Position numbers and translations under genes: made by a program. 64,000 bases of DNA from Hyparrhenia diplandra (taxonomy: Eukaryota > Streptophyta > Magnoliopsida > Poales > Poaceae), in contig JADLZK010001918.1 of assembly GCA_015847255.1 (NCBI GenBank), positions 992,001 through 1,056,000 on the forward strand, in the 5' to 3' direction. Below, in pieces: positions 43,946-56,262 of the stretch. Within the stretch, counting starts at the first letter, position 1, and every line of letters begins with the position of its first letter. Below the pieces are notes generated by a model that was not told the DNA's origin, ran no database searches, and saw only the letters and a list, made by a program, of their open reading frames with translations.

Positions 43946-44782
43946 TTACCAAGATCACTCCACCTGAGTCTTCCAAGCCCATTGTGCAAGATGGCATCCT
44001 CCAAGAACCCACTAAGACTCCACCTCCCAAACAAGTGTGGCTTCCCAAACCGAACCACCTCAAGAACCCACTTGACACTTTGCCCGTGATTCCCGAGGAA
44101 ACCCTTCCTAAGGCCAAGACCACAATAAGAGTGAACCATCCACCCAAGAGAGTGAATCAACCACCACCCAAGAGAGAGGTGAGGTATCACTGCGAGTATC
44201 GTCAAAGGGATGGTCACTTGGTTGAGTTTTGCTTTAGGAGGAAGAGGGATGCTAGGCGTCGAGTGGAGTTTGAGAACCGTGATATGTATCACCCACCACT
44301 TGGCATGTATGAGAGGGGTGTGCGATCGGTTCGAGAGGCGCTTTTGCTAGGCTTGAAGATAGGAGGCCTCAGAGGTTTGGGCCACGGTTTGTGAGACCGT
44401 TTGGTGGTCGTGCTCCGCGAGTGGACATAGATCCTCGCTTTGGGAGTTTTGAGGTTGAGAAGAGGAGTGCACCGCGCTTTGTTGTGCGTGGTGACAAGTT
44501 TGGTAAGATGGGGCGTGGGATGTATGTTTTACCTAATGCATATTTGGGGCATGATGGTCAACACCGGTACTCTTCCAAGTTTACTAACCCTGTTGCGCCA
44601 TATGCTCATCCCATGTTCTATTGTTGATACAGGCTGGAAGGCTGGAGGACATGTGGCTCATTGACTCCGGTTGTTCTCGTCACATGACCGGAAACTCCAA
44701 GTGGTTCTCCAGCCTCACCCCGATGAAGACGAGAGAGTACATCACTTTTGGGGACGGCAAATGAGGGAAGATTCTATCGCGG
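43946..44782 (+). pseudogene. SIRE-type Copia gag end and protease, truncated
   Basis: Continues the gag broken at 38302. A Pro/Lys-rich stretch is followed by a second, damaged knuckle (YHCEYRQRDGHLVEFCFRRK; the second Cys is replaced). The protease core DMWLIDSGCSRHMTGNSKWF is at about 44650-44710, with the catalytic Asp intact, then TREYITFGDGK and an in-frame TGA at 44764. Matching Copia sequence can be followed to about 44782, where Gypsy integrase sequence begins. Confidence 0.8.
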
Positions 44783-45580
44783 GGGTCAATCAGATTTTAG
44801 AGGATATGTTGAGGGCATGTGTTTTATCCGCTAAAGGCCCATGGGATAAGTGGTTACCATATGCAGAGTTCACCTACAATACAGTTATCAAGAGAGCATC
44901 AAGATGGCTCCCTTTGAAGTGTTGTATGGTAGAAAGTGTAGAACGCCTCTGAATTGGATAGAAACAGGAGATAGAACCTATTATGGTATTGACCTGATTG
45001 ATGAAGCAGAACAGAAGGTTAAGACAGTACGACAACATCTAGCTACAGCTCAAGCTCGTCAGAAAAGCTATGGTGACAAGCGTAGTAAACCTTTGAAGTT
45101 CAGAGTTGGTGATTTTGTGTATCTCAAGGTGTCACCAATGAAGAGAGCGCAACACTTTGGAGTTAAAAGGAAGTTAGCACCTAGATTCATAGGTCCTTTT
45201 TCGTATCGTTGCTAGCAAAGGAAAGGTGGCCTATCAATTACAATTACCTTATGAGTTGAGATTAGTCTCCGATGTCTTCCATGTGTCCCAGCTTGAAGAA
45301 ATGGTTGAGGATACCGAAGAACGCATTTCGATCGTAAATATTGAAGTTGACAAGGACCCGACTTATTTTGAAGAACCAGTTGAAATCTTGGACACTAAAA
45401 AAGAAAGAACAACTCGCAACAAGACGGTGAAGCTATACAAGGTTACGTGGAGTAATCATGGAGAGAATGACGCTACATGGGAGAATGAGGAATATCTTCG
45501 TGAAGTCTACCCTATGTTTCTTAGCAAACAAGTTAGTACAACCAAATCTCGGGGACGAGATTTTCTTAAGGGGGTAGATT
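44783..45580 (+). pseudogene. Truncated Tekay integrase C-terminus and chromodomain (extra copy)
   Basis: Nearly identical to 55472-56262. It starts at VNQILEDMLRACVLSAKGPW, just past the catalytic glutamate of integrase, so the DDE core is lost. The GPY/F-like region (RKLAPRFIGPF) and a C-terminal chromodomain (YFEEPVEILD, KLYKVTWSNHGENDATWENE) follow. A frameshift lies near 45205. It ends at the polypurine tract aagggggtaga and the LTR at 45581. It is the tail of a second, mostly deleted element sharing that LTR. Confidence 0.88.
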
Positions 45581-48500
45581 TGTAACACCACGTGTTTAAG
45601 CATGTCATTAGCACCTGCATTTCATGGGCATAATCATCTTTTAATCATATGCATCCATGCACATGAAATGATAGAGTTCTTTTGCATGTTTAAATGCATT
45701 CAAATTGCTCGATATGTTTTTTTGCCTCGTCATTTCATGTATGAAATGTTTGCATATTTGGTTGATTATTCTTTATTTATTCTTAGTTAAGTTTATAGGA
45801 TGTGTTAGAGCATATTTCATGTTTGTCATGATCCCCGATCATGAGTAATTAGAGTAGTTTGACTTTGGTTAACCCCGCTTTTGACCTAGATGGTGTTTTA
45901 TTTTGTTTTGATCAATAGTCCTAGCTAGAGACCTCGCATGTGTATGATCCCTTCACGACTTTGGTAGATAATTTCGAGTAGAACAAAAGTTGTCATAGGT
46001 CGGTTTCAAAAAAGTGAGTGGATCATGTTCGAAAATCCGAAGTTTGTTTGAATTAGGGTTTCACGACCCGGGAGTAGTTTATCTTCGATTGATCACAGTT
46101 TCAAATCCGAGCCAAAGTAGAGAAAACTTTCTATACGTGTTTTGCTCGGTTTTTCGAGAGGAACGTTTTGTTCAATTAGAGCTTTTTGCTAATTCGCTCG
46201 GATCTCGAGGTAGAGGCCAAAACAGGTTGGATTTAGGGAGTTTAATTTTTAAAAAAAAGAAGAAGGAGACAAACTGGCCGGCCACCCCCGCCATCCCGTG
46301 ACAGCGTCGGGCCGTCTTCCACGCCGCATGGACCGGCGTGCCCGCGCCCCCTAAGCTTTGCCCGCGCCGGTGCCTTCTAGATGGGGAAACCCCGTCCCTT
46401 GCTGGCCACTCCATCGCCCTTGCCTCCCCCTCGCTCTCCCTCGCCAGCGGCGAACAAAGCGGCGGCGGCGGCAAGGCTGCGCCGCCATTGCGTGCCAAGC
46501 ACCCCGCCATCGGCAAGCACCACACCGCCCGAGCCGCCCGGTCTTCGCGCCAAACCATCGCCACATCGTTAGCCATTCCATCGACCCACCGGGCGCCAAA
46601 CCGAGCAAGAAAGGGGACCAAGTCGGCCACCGTCACCGCCGCCCGAACGCCGGAACTCCCATAAACCTCTTTGTCCTCGCGGCCCCGCCTCCCGCCCCCC
46701 TCTCCCCGGCGTTACGGACTATGTTCTAGCCTCTTAGGGGCGTGCGTGCTAGCCTCGGTAGAAGTTTCACGGAAAGTTGAGATCCAGGTATGCCGGAACG
46801 GCGCCAGCCCGTGAGCGCCACTATGGCCGCCGCCGCGTCAACCTCGGCCGCCGTGGCCATCGATGCCGTTTTCTTGACTTAACGCCCGTTCTCGACTACG
46901 CATGTTGTCTAGGCCCTTGTGCTAAGAAGAATCGGAGCTTAGCGTCGCCCGCCGCCGAACGCGTCGCCGTCACTCCCGCCCATCGCCGCCGCCGGACGTG
47001 CGTTTCGCGGACGCTTCGCCCGCCCGCCAGGTTACCTTGGTCCAGTGCTCGTCGTAGGGTCGCCTGGGTGTCCTGAGGCCCGCGCGACTTCTCGGTTTGT
47101 CCGACATCGCCGGGAGCTGCACGCCGCCGGAGCACGGGCTTCGCCGTTGGCGCTGAACGCCGTCGACCTGGCCGCCCGCTAAAACTTGGGGAAAGTGCCT
47201 AGACCGATAGATCTCGTCTCCGGGAGTCCATAGGTGTGCTGGATTCGCCGGACGACCACCGACGGCGGAGATCCACCGCAGCGCCCGATTCTGGCCGCCC
47301 CGTCCCTTCCGGGTCGTTGACGCGCGGACCCCACCCGTTAGAAGCTTTTCCCTTTTTGTTTTTCGTTTTTGATTTGCATGCAAAAGGTGCTAGAAAATTC
47401 ATAACTTGCACGTTTTAGCTCGGTTTTGCATGGGACAAATTTTGTTGTGATCCTTGTGAGTAGATCTACAGTAGAAAAATATAAGATTAGGTTTCCTGGT
47501 AGTTTTTATATTTATTTAGATTTATTGCTTGTTTGCCATGAAAATAGAGGAAATGTATAGATAATTTTTGGTGTATGATAAAATAGTGGTGCCTGTATGA
47601 AATGTTCATGTTTTTGCATGTATAGTGCATGAAAAATATTAGACATGTTATGTTCTGTGGTAGAAGTGTGATTTTTTGATTTATGTGCTATTTACCATGC
47701 TTTCTTAGGAAATTCATAGAAAAATATTTACTAGGATTTGCCATGATAATTTTGTGCATGCATTTGTTGTTTGTCATGTAGCTTTTCATGTTCATGGTTA
47801 GGCAGTTTCATGCATTTCATAGTACAAAAGTATTTTCATGCCTAGTTTTAGTGTTACCGTGTGATTTTTGTGTAGGACAAGTATGTGCATGAGTTTGCCA
47901 TGAAAGTTTTGTGGTAGATATGTTAGACCAGTAGGATGTTCTGGTAATTTTTGTAGACGTTTCTAAGGAGTTTACATGTTTATCATATTTAAGTTGCATG
48001 GAGATTAGCTTAGAAATACATGTTTATAGTAGAGTAATGTGTCTTGGTAATTTTATTAGTTGTTCCTAGCATGGTTAGGACCTGTTGGTATGATTAGTTG
48101 GATAAGCTTGGTAGTTTGGCAGATTTTTATTCCTAGCATTTATATGATTGTGGTGTGCATGTTTAGTGTTTGTTAGGGAATGTCATTTCATGTGCTTTAT
48201 TTCATCTTTTGGCTTTACCAGTAGGTTTTTGGTAGATTATGACTTGTTTTACTTGCTGTTTTAGTTTGAGAAAAGTTGCATGTTTAGTTTACAAGTTATA
48301 GGTGTTGCATGTTGCTTGTTAGGTGAAAACAGAGTCTCTGTTTTTGCTGTTTTTGAGGCAGTATATGTTAGAACCAGGTCAGGGTAATATAGAATGTTTT
48401 GTAGATAATTTCGTTAGCTTTCCGACGAATGTTCGTTTGCTGTGTTTGGAGTTATAGAACTCCCTGTGTGACTGTTTTAGTGACAGCATGTCTAGCTGCC

Positions 48501-50323
48501 ATTTTCAATGTTTAGTGCAATAGAGTGTTTGCTTGATGTAGATTACTAGGGTTTCTTGTGTAATTACATTTTTGCTTCTACGGAAGAGATATGCACTTAT
48601 TAGTATCATTCATCATAATGCATCCATCTATCCTTCATTTATCCTGCATTCGTGTTATTAATCCCCTCGCACGTGCATGCATCATCTCGAGGATCGGAGG
48701 AGTTAGTTCGGAAGGAGATCAAGGAGCAACAGGTCAACCTTCATCATCTCGAAGGATAGCCAAAAGACCGCACGAGGAGAAGGAGGACCGTGACTCGAAG
48801 TTTCGTTGACCCCACGACTTCTTCTTCCCGCTACCTTTCAAGGCAAGCCCGGTGCATGCCGACTTTCCTATGCTTTCTCAATTAATTTGTTGAGTCCTTT
48901 CATGAATGCTGCATTAAGTGTAGGAAGTGGTTGAAACCGTTGCTCCACAAATATCCTTGCTGAAGTTGTGACCCTATCCTAGTAGTAGAGTCTAGGTTAA
49001 ATAAATGCTCAGTTATAATGATTGCAGTAGACAGTGATTTCCGGTCACTGAGAGGATGTTTGTGGTTAGTCACATGGGTGACTAACAAGCTGCTATTGAG
49101 AACTTGAATAATAAAACATGTGAGATCGGATGGATATTGTGGTCTTCCATCTGATCGGTTAAGGACTAATCCCTTTGTCGGAATGTGGTCGGAAGTTGAA
49201 CGTACCTGTTCATATAGTAGGCTCCGCGGAGTCGTGAGCCACGAAGCTCGTGAGAATGCTAGGGGCGGCACCATGACGCTTAACGTCCCTCCTAGGCGTG
49301 GTAAGAGGGGTTTTTGATTGGGTACAAGAAGATGCGCATGATGATGTCGGTCTCATTGCACGCTCACTTGGTACCCGAGAGGAGGGGGTTGCCGACAGGT
49401 CCGAGACTTTACGTCCCCTAACGTCTTGGGAGTGATCTGGGACTCCTCGACGGGGGAAGTCCTGGGTTTATGATAGGGTATTCGCCAGCTGGTTTGCAAA
49501 TCGATTCGAATCGCCATCTCTCCTGGTCAGTGAGAACCCGGGTTGCGTCCACGACATCGTAGTCTAATATCACAATAATGGTTATCTTGTTCATGCTGCT
49601 GATGTTAAAATGTTGATCCAGTTACTTATATTGTTATTTATATATCGCTGAGCATATGTTTTAATCTTGACTATACAGGACTTATGGTTATGTATAAATA
49701 AGTAACCTTTTTAACTTGGAAGAATCTAAGTAGTATGTGTAGGCGCACTAATCAACCTTATTTTTTCTGAAATTAAATGTGAGTCACCGACTCGGATAAA
49801 GCCAAGCATAATCCTTGGAGTCTTTTTCTTATTTTTCTGGTTTAAGACGGGTAAGTCTTGCGGAGTACAATTGAGTACTCACGGGTTAATTTCGATGTTG
49901 CGGTGATCCGTCTAGCATGAATTGATCCAGTTTGATGTCTTTGTGCTTGAAGATAATGCCTAGGGCATGGCGGTCTCTATATTTTCCCGCCTCGTGCTAT
50001 TACGGGGGTGACATCATGTTGGCACTATCTTATTTTATTTCCATTTGTCATGCGGCTATTTTACTTTCGAAAGCTATTGCTTCCGCACTCGAAATATTTT
50101 GAAATCAATGTGTACATCGCACTCGATTAATATATATGAAATTTGGTTTGAGATACTGCGGTTTTTAACTACCGAGCTCAACGATCCTGTTGTATTGTTG
50201 ATGAGTTTGAAATTACTCGAAGATTTCGGGAATACCGGGTTTATATGGACTCAAGTGTAGACTGCGATTGCTTGGTAATTGCGAATTATACTTGATTTCT
50301 TATAAATTGGTCGGCTCATTACG
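45581..50323 (+). repeat. Left LTR of the Tekay-type chromovirus
   Basis: Very long LTR with a GC-rich segment (46270-47340) whose frames are not genes, followed by a long AT-rich segment (47400-48600) and a moderately GC part to the end. Aligned with 56263-60996 it is colinear throughout. Confidence 0.9.
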
Positions 50324-50324
50324 G

Positions 50325-50335
50325 TGGCATCGAGC
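50325..50335 (+). other. Primer-binding site of the chromovirus (altered)
   Basis: TGGCATCGAGC begins two bases after the LTR; TGGTATC(A)GAGC is expected. Confidence 0.65.
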
Positions 50336-51950
50336 TTAGTTCGGTACTTAACAATCCGATCTGGTATTAAAATTAAAATGAACCACTAATCTTTTGTGAA
50401 AATTTTGTGAAATAAAATGTTTTCAGTGGTGTGAGTAAAAAGATTGCAAAATTAATAGTGCCATGGTCATACCCTTATGCCCAATTAAGGACGGTCGGGT
50501 GGCTTTACTAACTTGGGATGGGCTTATGCATCATATTTTGTTGTTTGTGTTTGGTTGCCGCGCGGCGATGAGTGCACGGGCTACTCATTTGAGTAGTCAT
50601 GAATGGATCGAAATACCTCTACGCCTCGGGTAAATGGTGTTCATTGCCCTCGCCTAAGGTGAGATGTGAGTTGTGAGAGCATGATCGGACAAACGCCGGT
50701 CTAGGGGTAAAAATAAAATGTTTTGAGAGCTCCGTGGTCGGGTAGTGCCCCCGTAGACTTGTGTATGGGTACACAGGTGTCTTTGGGTGTAAAATGTGCT
50801 TTTTCCGCATGGCATGCGATGTTGTCGGGTGGTGGACGACGAAGGGTATATGCAATTTAAATTCTTGCATTACATCGATATATTGTGGGCTAAAATGAAA
50901 TTGCAGGTACACTAACTACCCAACGTGTAGATCGACTAGTTGCGATTTATTTCTTTTGAGAGAACGATAGATGTGCCACCATGTATACGAGTAGTATCTT
51001 ATCTTTCCTATTCTGTGAGGGACGTAAGATACGCTCATGCATCATGTCATTCATGCATCAATAAAATGAAATAAAAGCATTTCTTTTCTTATCCTTACTT
51101 CCGTCTGTCCCCCTTAGTGAGTACTTGTCCCGTTTGTCAAAATTGATCTATCTCGTTCTCAATCTCACACAATCTTCAAAATCTTGCTGCCATTGGCTCC
51201 CAAAGTGAAGACAAGTTGTTTACTTTGCCGGTGTCTTCGCATATGGTTATGTAGATCGGATAGAGACCCCAAACCATAGATTACCGCACCCTAAGTAAAT
51301 TGGATCGCCACTAGAATTGACCTTGCCATCCTTGCCCTACCTTATCATTCTGTTTGGAGAAGTGGGATTATCACCAAATACGAGCCATCACCGAGGAAGA
51401 AGTTGCCAACCGTGCTACACCATCATGTACCCTAATAAGTTTGGATGTTGGAACACTCAATGCCTTGCTCTAGACCACGACAACAAGGACATTAGAGGTG
51501 CACTATCGTAGGAGAGATGAGCTTATCACTAGTCGTTAGATACCTACTCCTACCCTTGGTATCCCTAATTTGACAAGAGGCTATCAGCACTGAAGACCTT
51601 GAAGTAACCAGACTCTACACATGTTAATTGAGCCCTTGAAGAGTTTAATGAAAGAATTCCCTTTTTGGTGAAGCCATGTGCGCGATTTTGATTGGGAATA
51701 CGCGTACATTGGATGGAGAAGTTTGATTTGCTACATAATCCGTATCAACCGTGATTGTTGCGATGATGGGTGTGATGCCATCGGATTTATGGTTACCATT
51801 ATTTGTTGAATGAATTTATTATCGCAATAAATTCTGGCGTAACTTTAAATTCAATGCATTTACACTATGTCAACATCATCGAGAATTTTTATTGGTTGGA
51901 TTATGCGGATGGTTAAAACTTTCAGTCTTTGGAGGGAGCAACCAACCGCC
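50336..51950 (+). other. Chromovirus 5' leader, non-coding
   Basis: About 1.6 kb between primer site and recognisable gag with no conserved frame. An A-rich gtgaaaattttgtgaaataa stretch follows the primer site. Early gag codons may lie near its end but cannot be traced through the indels. Confidence 0.55.
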
Positions 51951-52780
51951 ACCACCTCCGTCAACCCGAACCGTTCTTTAACGCATGCGGGTGAGTTGCG
52001 CAACATCTCGCGCAACATTGCAGTGGTGGAGGAAATCGAGACAGTAATGCAGAAGATAGGCTCCAGTTGTACAAGAACTTTAAGACCACTGATCCCCCTA
52101 AGTTCACAGAGTCGAGTGAACCAACCGAAGCGGAAGAATGGATGGTTTCGGTTGAGGATAGGTTCAGATTGTTGAAGTTGGACCGAAGTGCGTAAGGCTG
52201 AGTTTGTCGCCCATTTGCTTGAAGGACCCCGCCGAATTTGGTGGAGAAATCATCATGCCACCTACCCAGCTAATACTTCTATTACCTGGGATATGTTTAC
52301 GGCAGCTTTCCGTAAAGCCTATATTCCCCCAAGTGTGATTGCTATGAAGTTGGGTGAATTTATCAAGCTTAATCAAGATAATAAGACCATCACCCAATAT
52401 CTTGAGGAATTCAACCGTTTGTCCCGATATGCACCAGATATGGTGGACACAGAAGAGAAGAAAATAGCAAGCTTCAGAAGAGGGCTTAATCTCAAGATGC
52501 GTAAGACTATTGGAGCCACATTCGAGGATGGACTTCAATGAGTTCGTAAAATGACCGCTTGGTTCAAGAAAAGAACAACAATGCATATGCATTTGCTAAG
52601 AGCAAGAAGAGACCAATTGAGTCTAGCTCAGGTCAGAACAAGGTTCTGATTTTTAATCATCCAGGCTACCACCAACCAGCTGCCCCACTACAAGAGGAAC
52701 TGCAGTTGGAGAGTTCTCGCTACAGGAAGGCTTATGTTACACCCGCGGCAAGGGACGGATGGTATTGATAGTACTTCTTC
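51950..52780 (+). pseudogene. Tekay gag (capsid region), frameshifted
   Basis: The retrotransposon-gag domain can be read across frames: LYKNFKTTDPPKFTESSEPT and AEEWMVSVEDRFRLLKLDRS end near 52190, then KAEFVAHLLEGPRRIWWRNH, FTAAFRKAYIPPSVIAMKLG and QYLEEFNRLSRYAPDMVDTE continue in another frame to 52541. A further frame carries VQEKNNNAYAFAKSKKRP. The breaks at about 52190 and 52540-52565 each need only one or two bases. Confidence 0.8.
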
Positions 52781-53417
52781 TCACAAAAAGTGCTATAATT
52801 GTGGGATGCCAGGACATCTTTCCCGGTTTTGCCCACAACCTAAGCGTAATCAACCCTACAGGCAAAAGATTGGACAAGTGCACTCCACCAATGTTGAAGA
52901 GAGTCCAGAAGGAGAGTCTGTAACTGCTGGTACTTGCTTAGTCAACAATCACAATGCAGTTGTATTGTTTGACTCTGGATCGTCTCATTCTTTTATGAGT
53001 GAAGCTTTTGCCAAAGAAAGCAATGCGCAGATATCCGATTTGGGTTATGGTTATTGTATTAGCTCAGCAGGAGCTGCTCAACTTACCAGGAAGGTTGTCA
53101 GAAATGTGCAAATAAAAGTTGGAGATTTAGAGATTGTCACCTCCTTGATTGTATTACCCGGGCTGTGTTTGGATGTCATCTTGGGAATGAATTGGATGAA
53201 AACATGGGGAGTAATTATAGACACCCTGACTAGGGTAATCCTTTTGAAAGATCCCCGTGATGGAAAGGAGCATCAGATAATTCTTCCCCAAACACCTAAT
53301 TTAAATCGTGTCTCGTTTGCTCTGGTCACCAATTATTTCGGATATACCGGTGGTATGCGAAGTTTCCCGATGTTTTTCCGGAAGACTTGCGAGGCTTACC
53401 ACCGGATAGAGATGTAG
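52734..53417 (+). pseudogene. Tekay zinc knuckle and aspartic protease
   Basis: The frame opens within the end of gag. The knuckle CYNCGMPGHLSRFC (52791-52832) is complete (CX2CX4HX4C). The protease active site is DSGSSHSF with the catalytic Asp codon at 52971, followed by SLIVLPGLCLDVILGMNW, the ILGM motif of Gypsy proteases. The frame is lost near 53361, where one extra base separates it from RT. The protease itself could be functional if expressed. Confidence 0.82.
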
Positions 53418-54217
53418 AGTTTGCCATAGAGCTTTTGCCTGGAACAGCACCAATCTCCAGAAGGCCCTACAGGATGCCGCCCCATCAGTTGGCCGAGTTG
53501 AAAGTTCAGATTCAAGAATTGCTGGATAAAGGTTTAATCAGACCAAGTTCATCACCATGGGGATGCCCTGCTCTGTTCGTGAAAAAGAAGGACCAATCCT
53601 TGAGAATGTGTGTGGATTACAGACCACTCAATGCAGTGACAGTCAAAAACAAGTATCCTTTGCCACGCATTGACATTCTCTTTGATCAGTTGTCCAAGGC
53701 TAAGGTTTTCTCCAAGATTGATCTTCGTTCGGGCTATCATCGGATCAAGATTAGACCTCAAGATATCCCGAAGACTGCTTTCACGACGAAATATGGGTTG
53801 TATGAGTATCTTGTCATGTCCTTTGGCCTAACAAATGCTCCAGCTCATTTTATGTGCCTGATGAATTCGGTATTCATGCCCGAGTTAGACAAATTCGTGG
53901 TTGTGTTTATCGATGATATTTTGGTATACTCAGAGAATGAAGAAGACCATGCAGCGCATCTCAGAATTGTGTTAGCTAGACTCAGAGAGCACAAATTGTA
54001 TGCCAAGTTTAGCAAATGTGAGTTCTGGTTAAAGAAGGTACAATTTCTTGGACATGTCTTATCAGAAGATGGAATTTCGGTGGATCCAAGCAAAGTTCAA
54101 GAAGTCATGGATTGGAAGGCGCCGAGGCCTGCATTACGAGAGATTCGGAGTTTTCTTGGTTTAGCCGGGTATTATCGTCGATTCATACCGACTTTTCTAA
54201 GATTGCCAAACCCATGA
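53387..54217 (+). pseudogene. Tekay reverse transcriptase
   Basis: All major RT motifs lie in one frame: PYRMPPHQLAELKVQIQELL, FVKKKDQSLRMCVDYRPLNA, YPLPRIDILFDQLSKAKVFS, KIDLRSGYHRIKIRPQDIPK, FGLTNAPAHFMCLMN and the catalytic FIDD (53906-53917), then ENEEDHAAHLRIVLARLREH and FLGHVLSEDGISVDPSKVQE. It ends at a stop at 54217 after losing one base near 54190 in a CCGG-like context. The polymerase core itself is uninterrupted. Confidence 0.9.
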
Positions 54218-54714
54218 CAAGATTCTTTGCGGAGAAAGATGAGAAATTTGTGTGGACACCGGAGTGTGAGACCGCTTTCCATACAATACGAGAGTTGTTA
54301 ACAACCGCTCCAAGTGCTTGCACAACTAGATATAGAGAAGCCGTTTGGCGTGTTTTGCAATGCATGTGATCTGGTCTTGGATGTATACTCATGCAAGAAG
54401 GAAGAGTGATTGCATATGCATCACGACAGTTACGCAAACACGAAGTGAACTATCCGACACATGATTTGGAGTTAGCAGCCGTAGTCCATGCTCTGAAGAT
54501 TTGGCGCCATTATCTGCTGGGAAATAAGTGCCATATTTATACGGATGATAAGAGTCTGAAGTATATCTTCACTCAAGATCAGTTGAACATGAGACAACGA
54601 AGATGGCTAGAGTTGATTAAAGATTATAATTTGGAAATACATCACCATTTGGGCAAGCCAAATGTTGTTGTAGATGAATTGAGCAGGAAGGCATATTATA
54701 TCCTTGTGCAATGA
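54190..54714 (+). pseudogene. Tekay RNase H
   Basis: The connection segment SKIAKPMTRFFAEKDEKFVW leads into RNase H. A stop occurs at 54367, then the domain continues from 54391: GRVIAYASRQLRKHEVNYPT, HDLELAAVVHALKIWRHYLL and IYTDDKSLKYIFTQ, with the conserved E of ELAAVV and D of TDDKSL. It ends LSRKAYYILVQ and a TGA at 54714. It removes template RNA during reverse transcription. Confidence 0.85.
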
Positions 54715-56250
54715 GTGCCAGAAGAGAAGTTTAGTTTACTGCACCCCGCAGTCTTGCATAATATACAAGTGCAAAAATCTCTAGAAGAGAGGGTAATCAA
54801 AGGGCAAAAATCAGATAAAGGTATTTCCTTCATCAAGAAGAGACTTGAAAAAGAACCAAGTGGACATTTTAGAATTGATGAAAGTGGTGTTTTATGGTAT
54901 GATAATCGCCTTTGTTGTACCTAAGGACAAAGAACTCGAGAGATCAAATCTTGACAAAAGCACATTCTTCTACCCTATCAAACCATCCCGGTAGCAACAA
55001 GATGCATAAAGATTTAAGCTCACGTTTTTGGTGGACCAAGATGAGGAAGGAAATTGCTGCTCATGTAGCCAAGTGCGATAATTGTTGTAGAGTCAAAGCC
55101 ATTCACTTGAAACCTGCTGGACTACTACAACCATTGCCTACCTCTGATGGAAAATGGGATAACATCACTATGGATTTCATTGTTGGACTTCCACGTACCC
55201 CCGCAAGGATTTGATACTATTTGGGTAATTGTGGATAGACTAACCAAGGTAGCTCACTTTATTCCTGTCAGCATTAGCTATGAACCTCACCAGTATGCAG
55301 AGATCTACATTTCTCAGATAGTTCGTCTGCATGGAATACCCAAGAGCATAGTATGTGACCGAGGATCTAAATGGACCGATAACTTTTGGGAGTGTCTACA
55401 AAGCGCTCTAAACACCAAGCTACTTCGTAGCTCAGCATACCAACCGCAACCAGCTGGACAAAATGAAATGGTGAATCAGATTTTAGAGGATATGTTGAGG
55501 GCATGTGTTTTATCTGCTAAAGGCCCATGGGATAAGTGGTTACCATATGCAGAGTTCACCTACAATAACAGTTATCAAGCGAGCATCAAGATGGCTCCCT
55601 TTGAAGTGTTGTATGGTAGAAAGTGTAGAACGCCTCTGAATTGGATAGAAACAGGAGATAGAACCTATTATGGTATTGACCTGATTGATGAAGCAGAACA
55701 GAAGGTTAAGACAAGATGCGACAACATCTAGCTACAGCTCAAGCTCGTCGGAAAAGCTATGGTGACAAGCGTAGTAAACCTTTGAAGTTGAGTTGGTGAT
55801 TTTGTGTATCTCAAGGTGTCACCAATGAAGAGAGCGCAACACTTTGGAGTTAAAAGGAAGTTAGCACCTAGATTCATAGGTCCTTTTCGTATCGTTGCTA
55901 GCAAAGGAAAGGTGGCCTATCAATTACAATTACCTTATGAGTTGAGATTAGTCTCCGATGTCTTCCATGTGTCCCAGTTGAAGAAATGGTTGAGGATACC
56001 TGAAGAACGCATTTCGATCAGAAATATTGAAGTTGACAAGGACCTGACTTATTTTGAAGAACCAGTTGAAATCTTGGACACTAAAGAAAGAACAACTCGC
56101 AACAAGACAGTGAAGCTATACAAGGTTCTGTGGAGTAATCATGGAGAGAATGACGCTACATGGGAGAATGAGGAATATCTTCGTGAAGTCTACCCTATGT
56201 TTCTTAGCAAACGGTTAGTACAACCAAATCTCGGGACGAGATTTTCTTAA
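54715..56250 (+). pseudogene. Tekay integrase with C-terminal chromodomain
   Basis: The HHCC zinc region (HPGSNKMHKDLSSRFWW, KCDNC) lies at about 54960-55085. The catalytic triad is present: Asp codon 55173 (TMDFIVGLP), Asp 55357 (VCDRGSKWTD), Glu 55465 (GQNEMVNQ), with 35 residues between the second and third (DD35E). A frameshift at about 55200 separates the first Asp from the others, and others fall near 55725-55795. A chromodomain follows (about 56060-56205: EEPVEILDTKERTTRNK, VLWSNHGENDATWENE). The frame ends at 56250, just before the polypurine tract. Confidence 0.88.
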
Positions 56251-56262
56251 GGGGGGTAGATT
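56249..56262 (+). other. Polypurine tract of the chromovirus
   Basis: aaggggggtaga then tt directly before the right LTR; the left copy before 45581 reads aagggggtaga. Confidence 0.75.

Larger units (their letters stand above)
34432..44782 (+). mobile_element. SIRE/Maximus-type Copia retrotransposon, 3' truncated, split by a LARD
   Basis: A long LTR (about 34432-36293) ends cggtccttca and is followed two bases later by TGGTATCGGAGC, an initiator-Met primer site, in the arrangement usual for SIRE-type Copia elements. Gag with a UBN2-like N-part, a CCHC knuckle and a very long coiled-coil extension follows, then protease with DSGCSRHMTG. Integrase, RT and the 3' LTR are missing: at 44782 it switches to Gypsy chromovirus integrase. 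The interior is interrupted at 38302/43946 by the LARD. Confidence 0.82.

Noticed and set aside
46172..47135. Reading frames of 80-154 codons in a GC-rich block
   Set aside because: The block lies inside the chromovirus LTR and is repeated at 56823-57866 with frames not preserved between copies.
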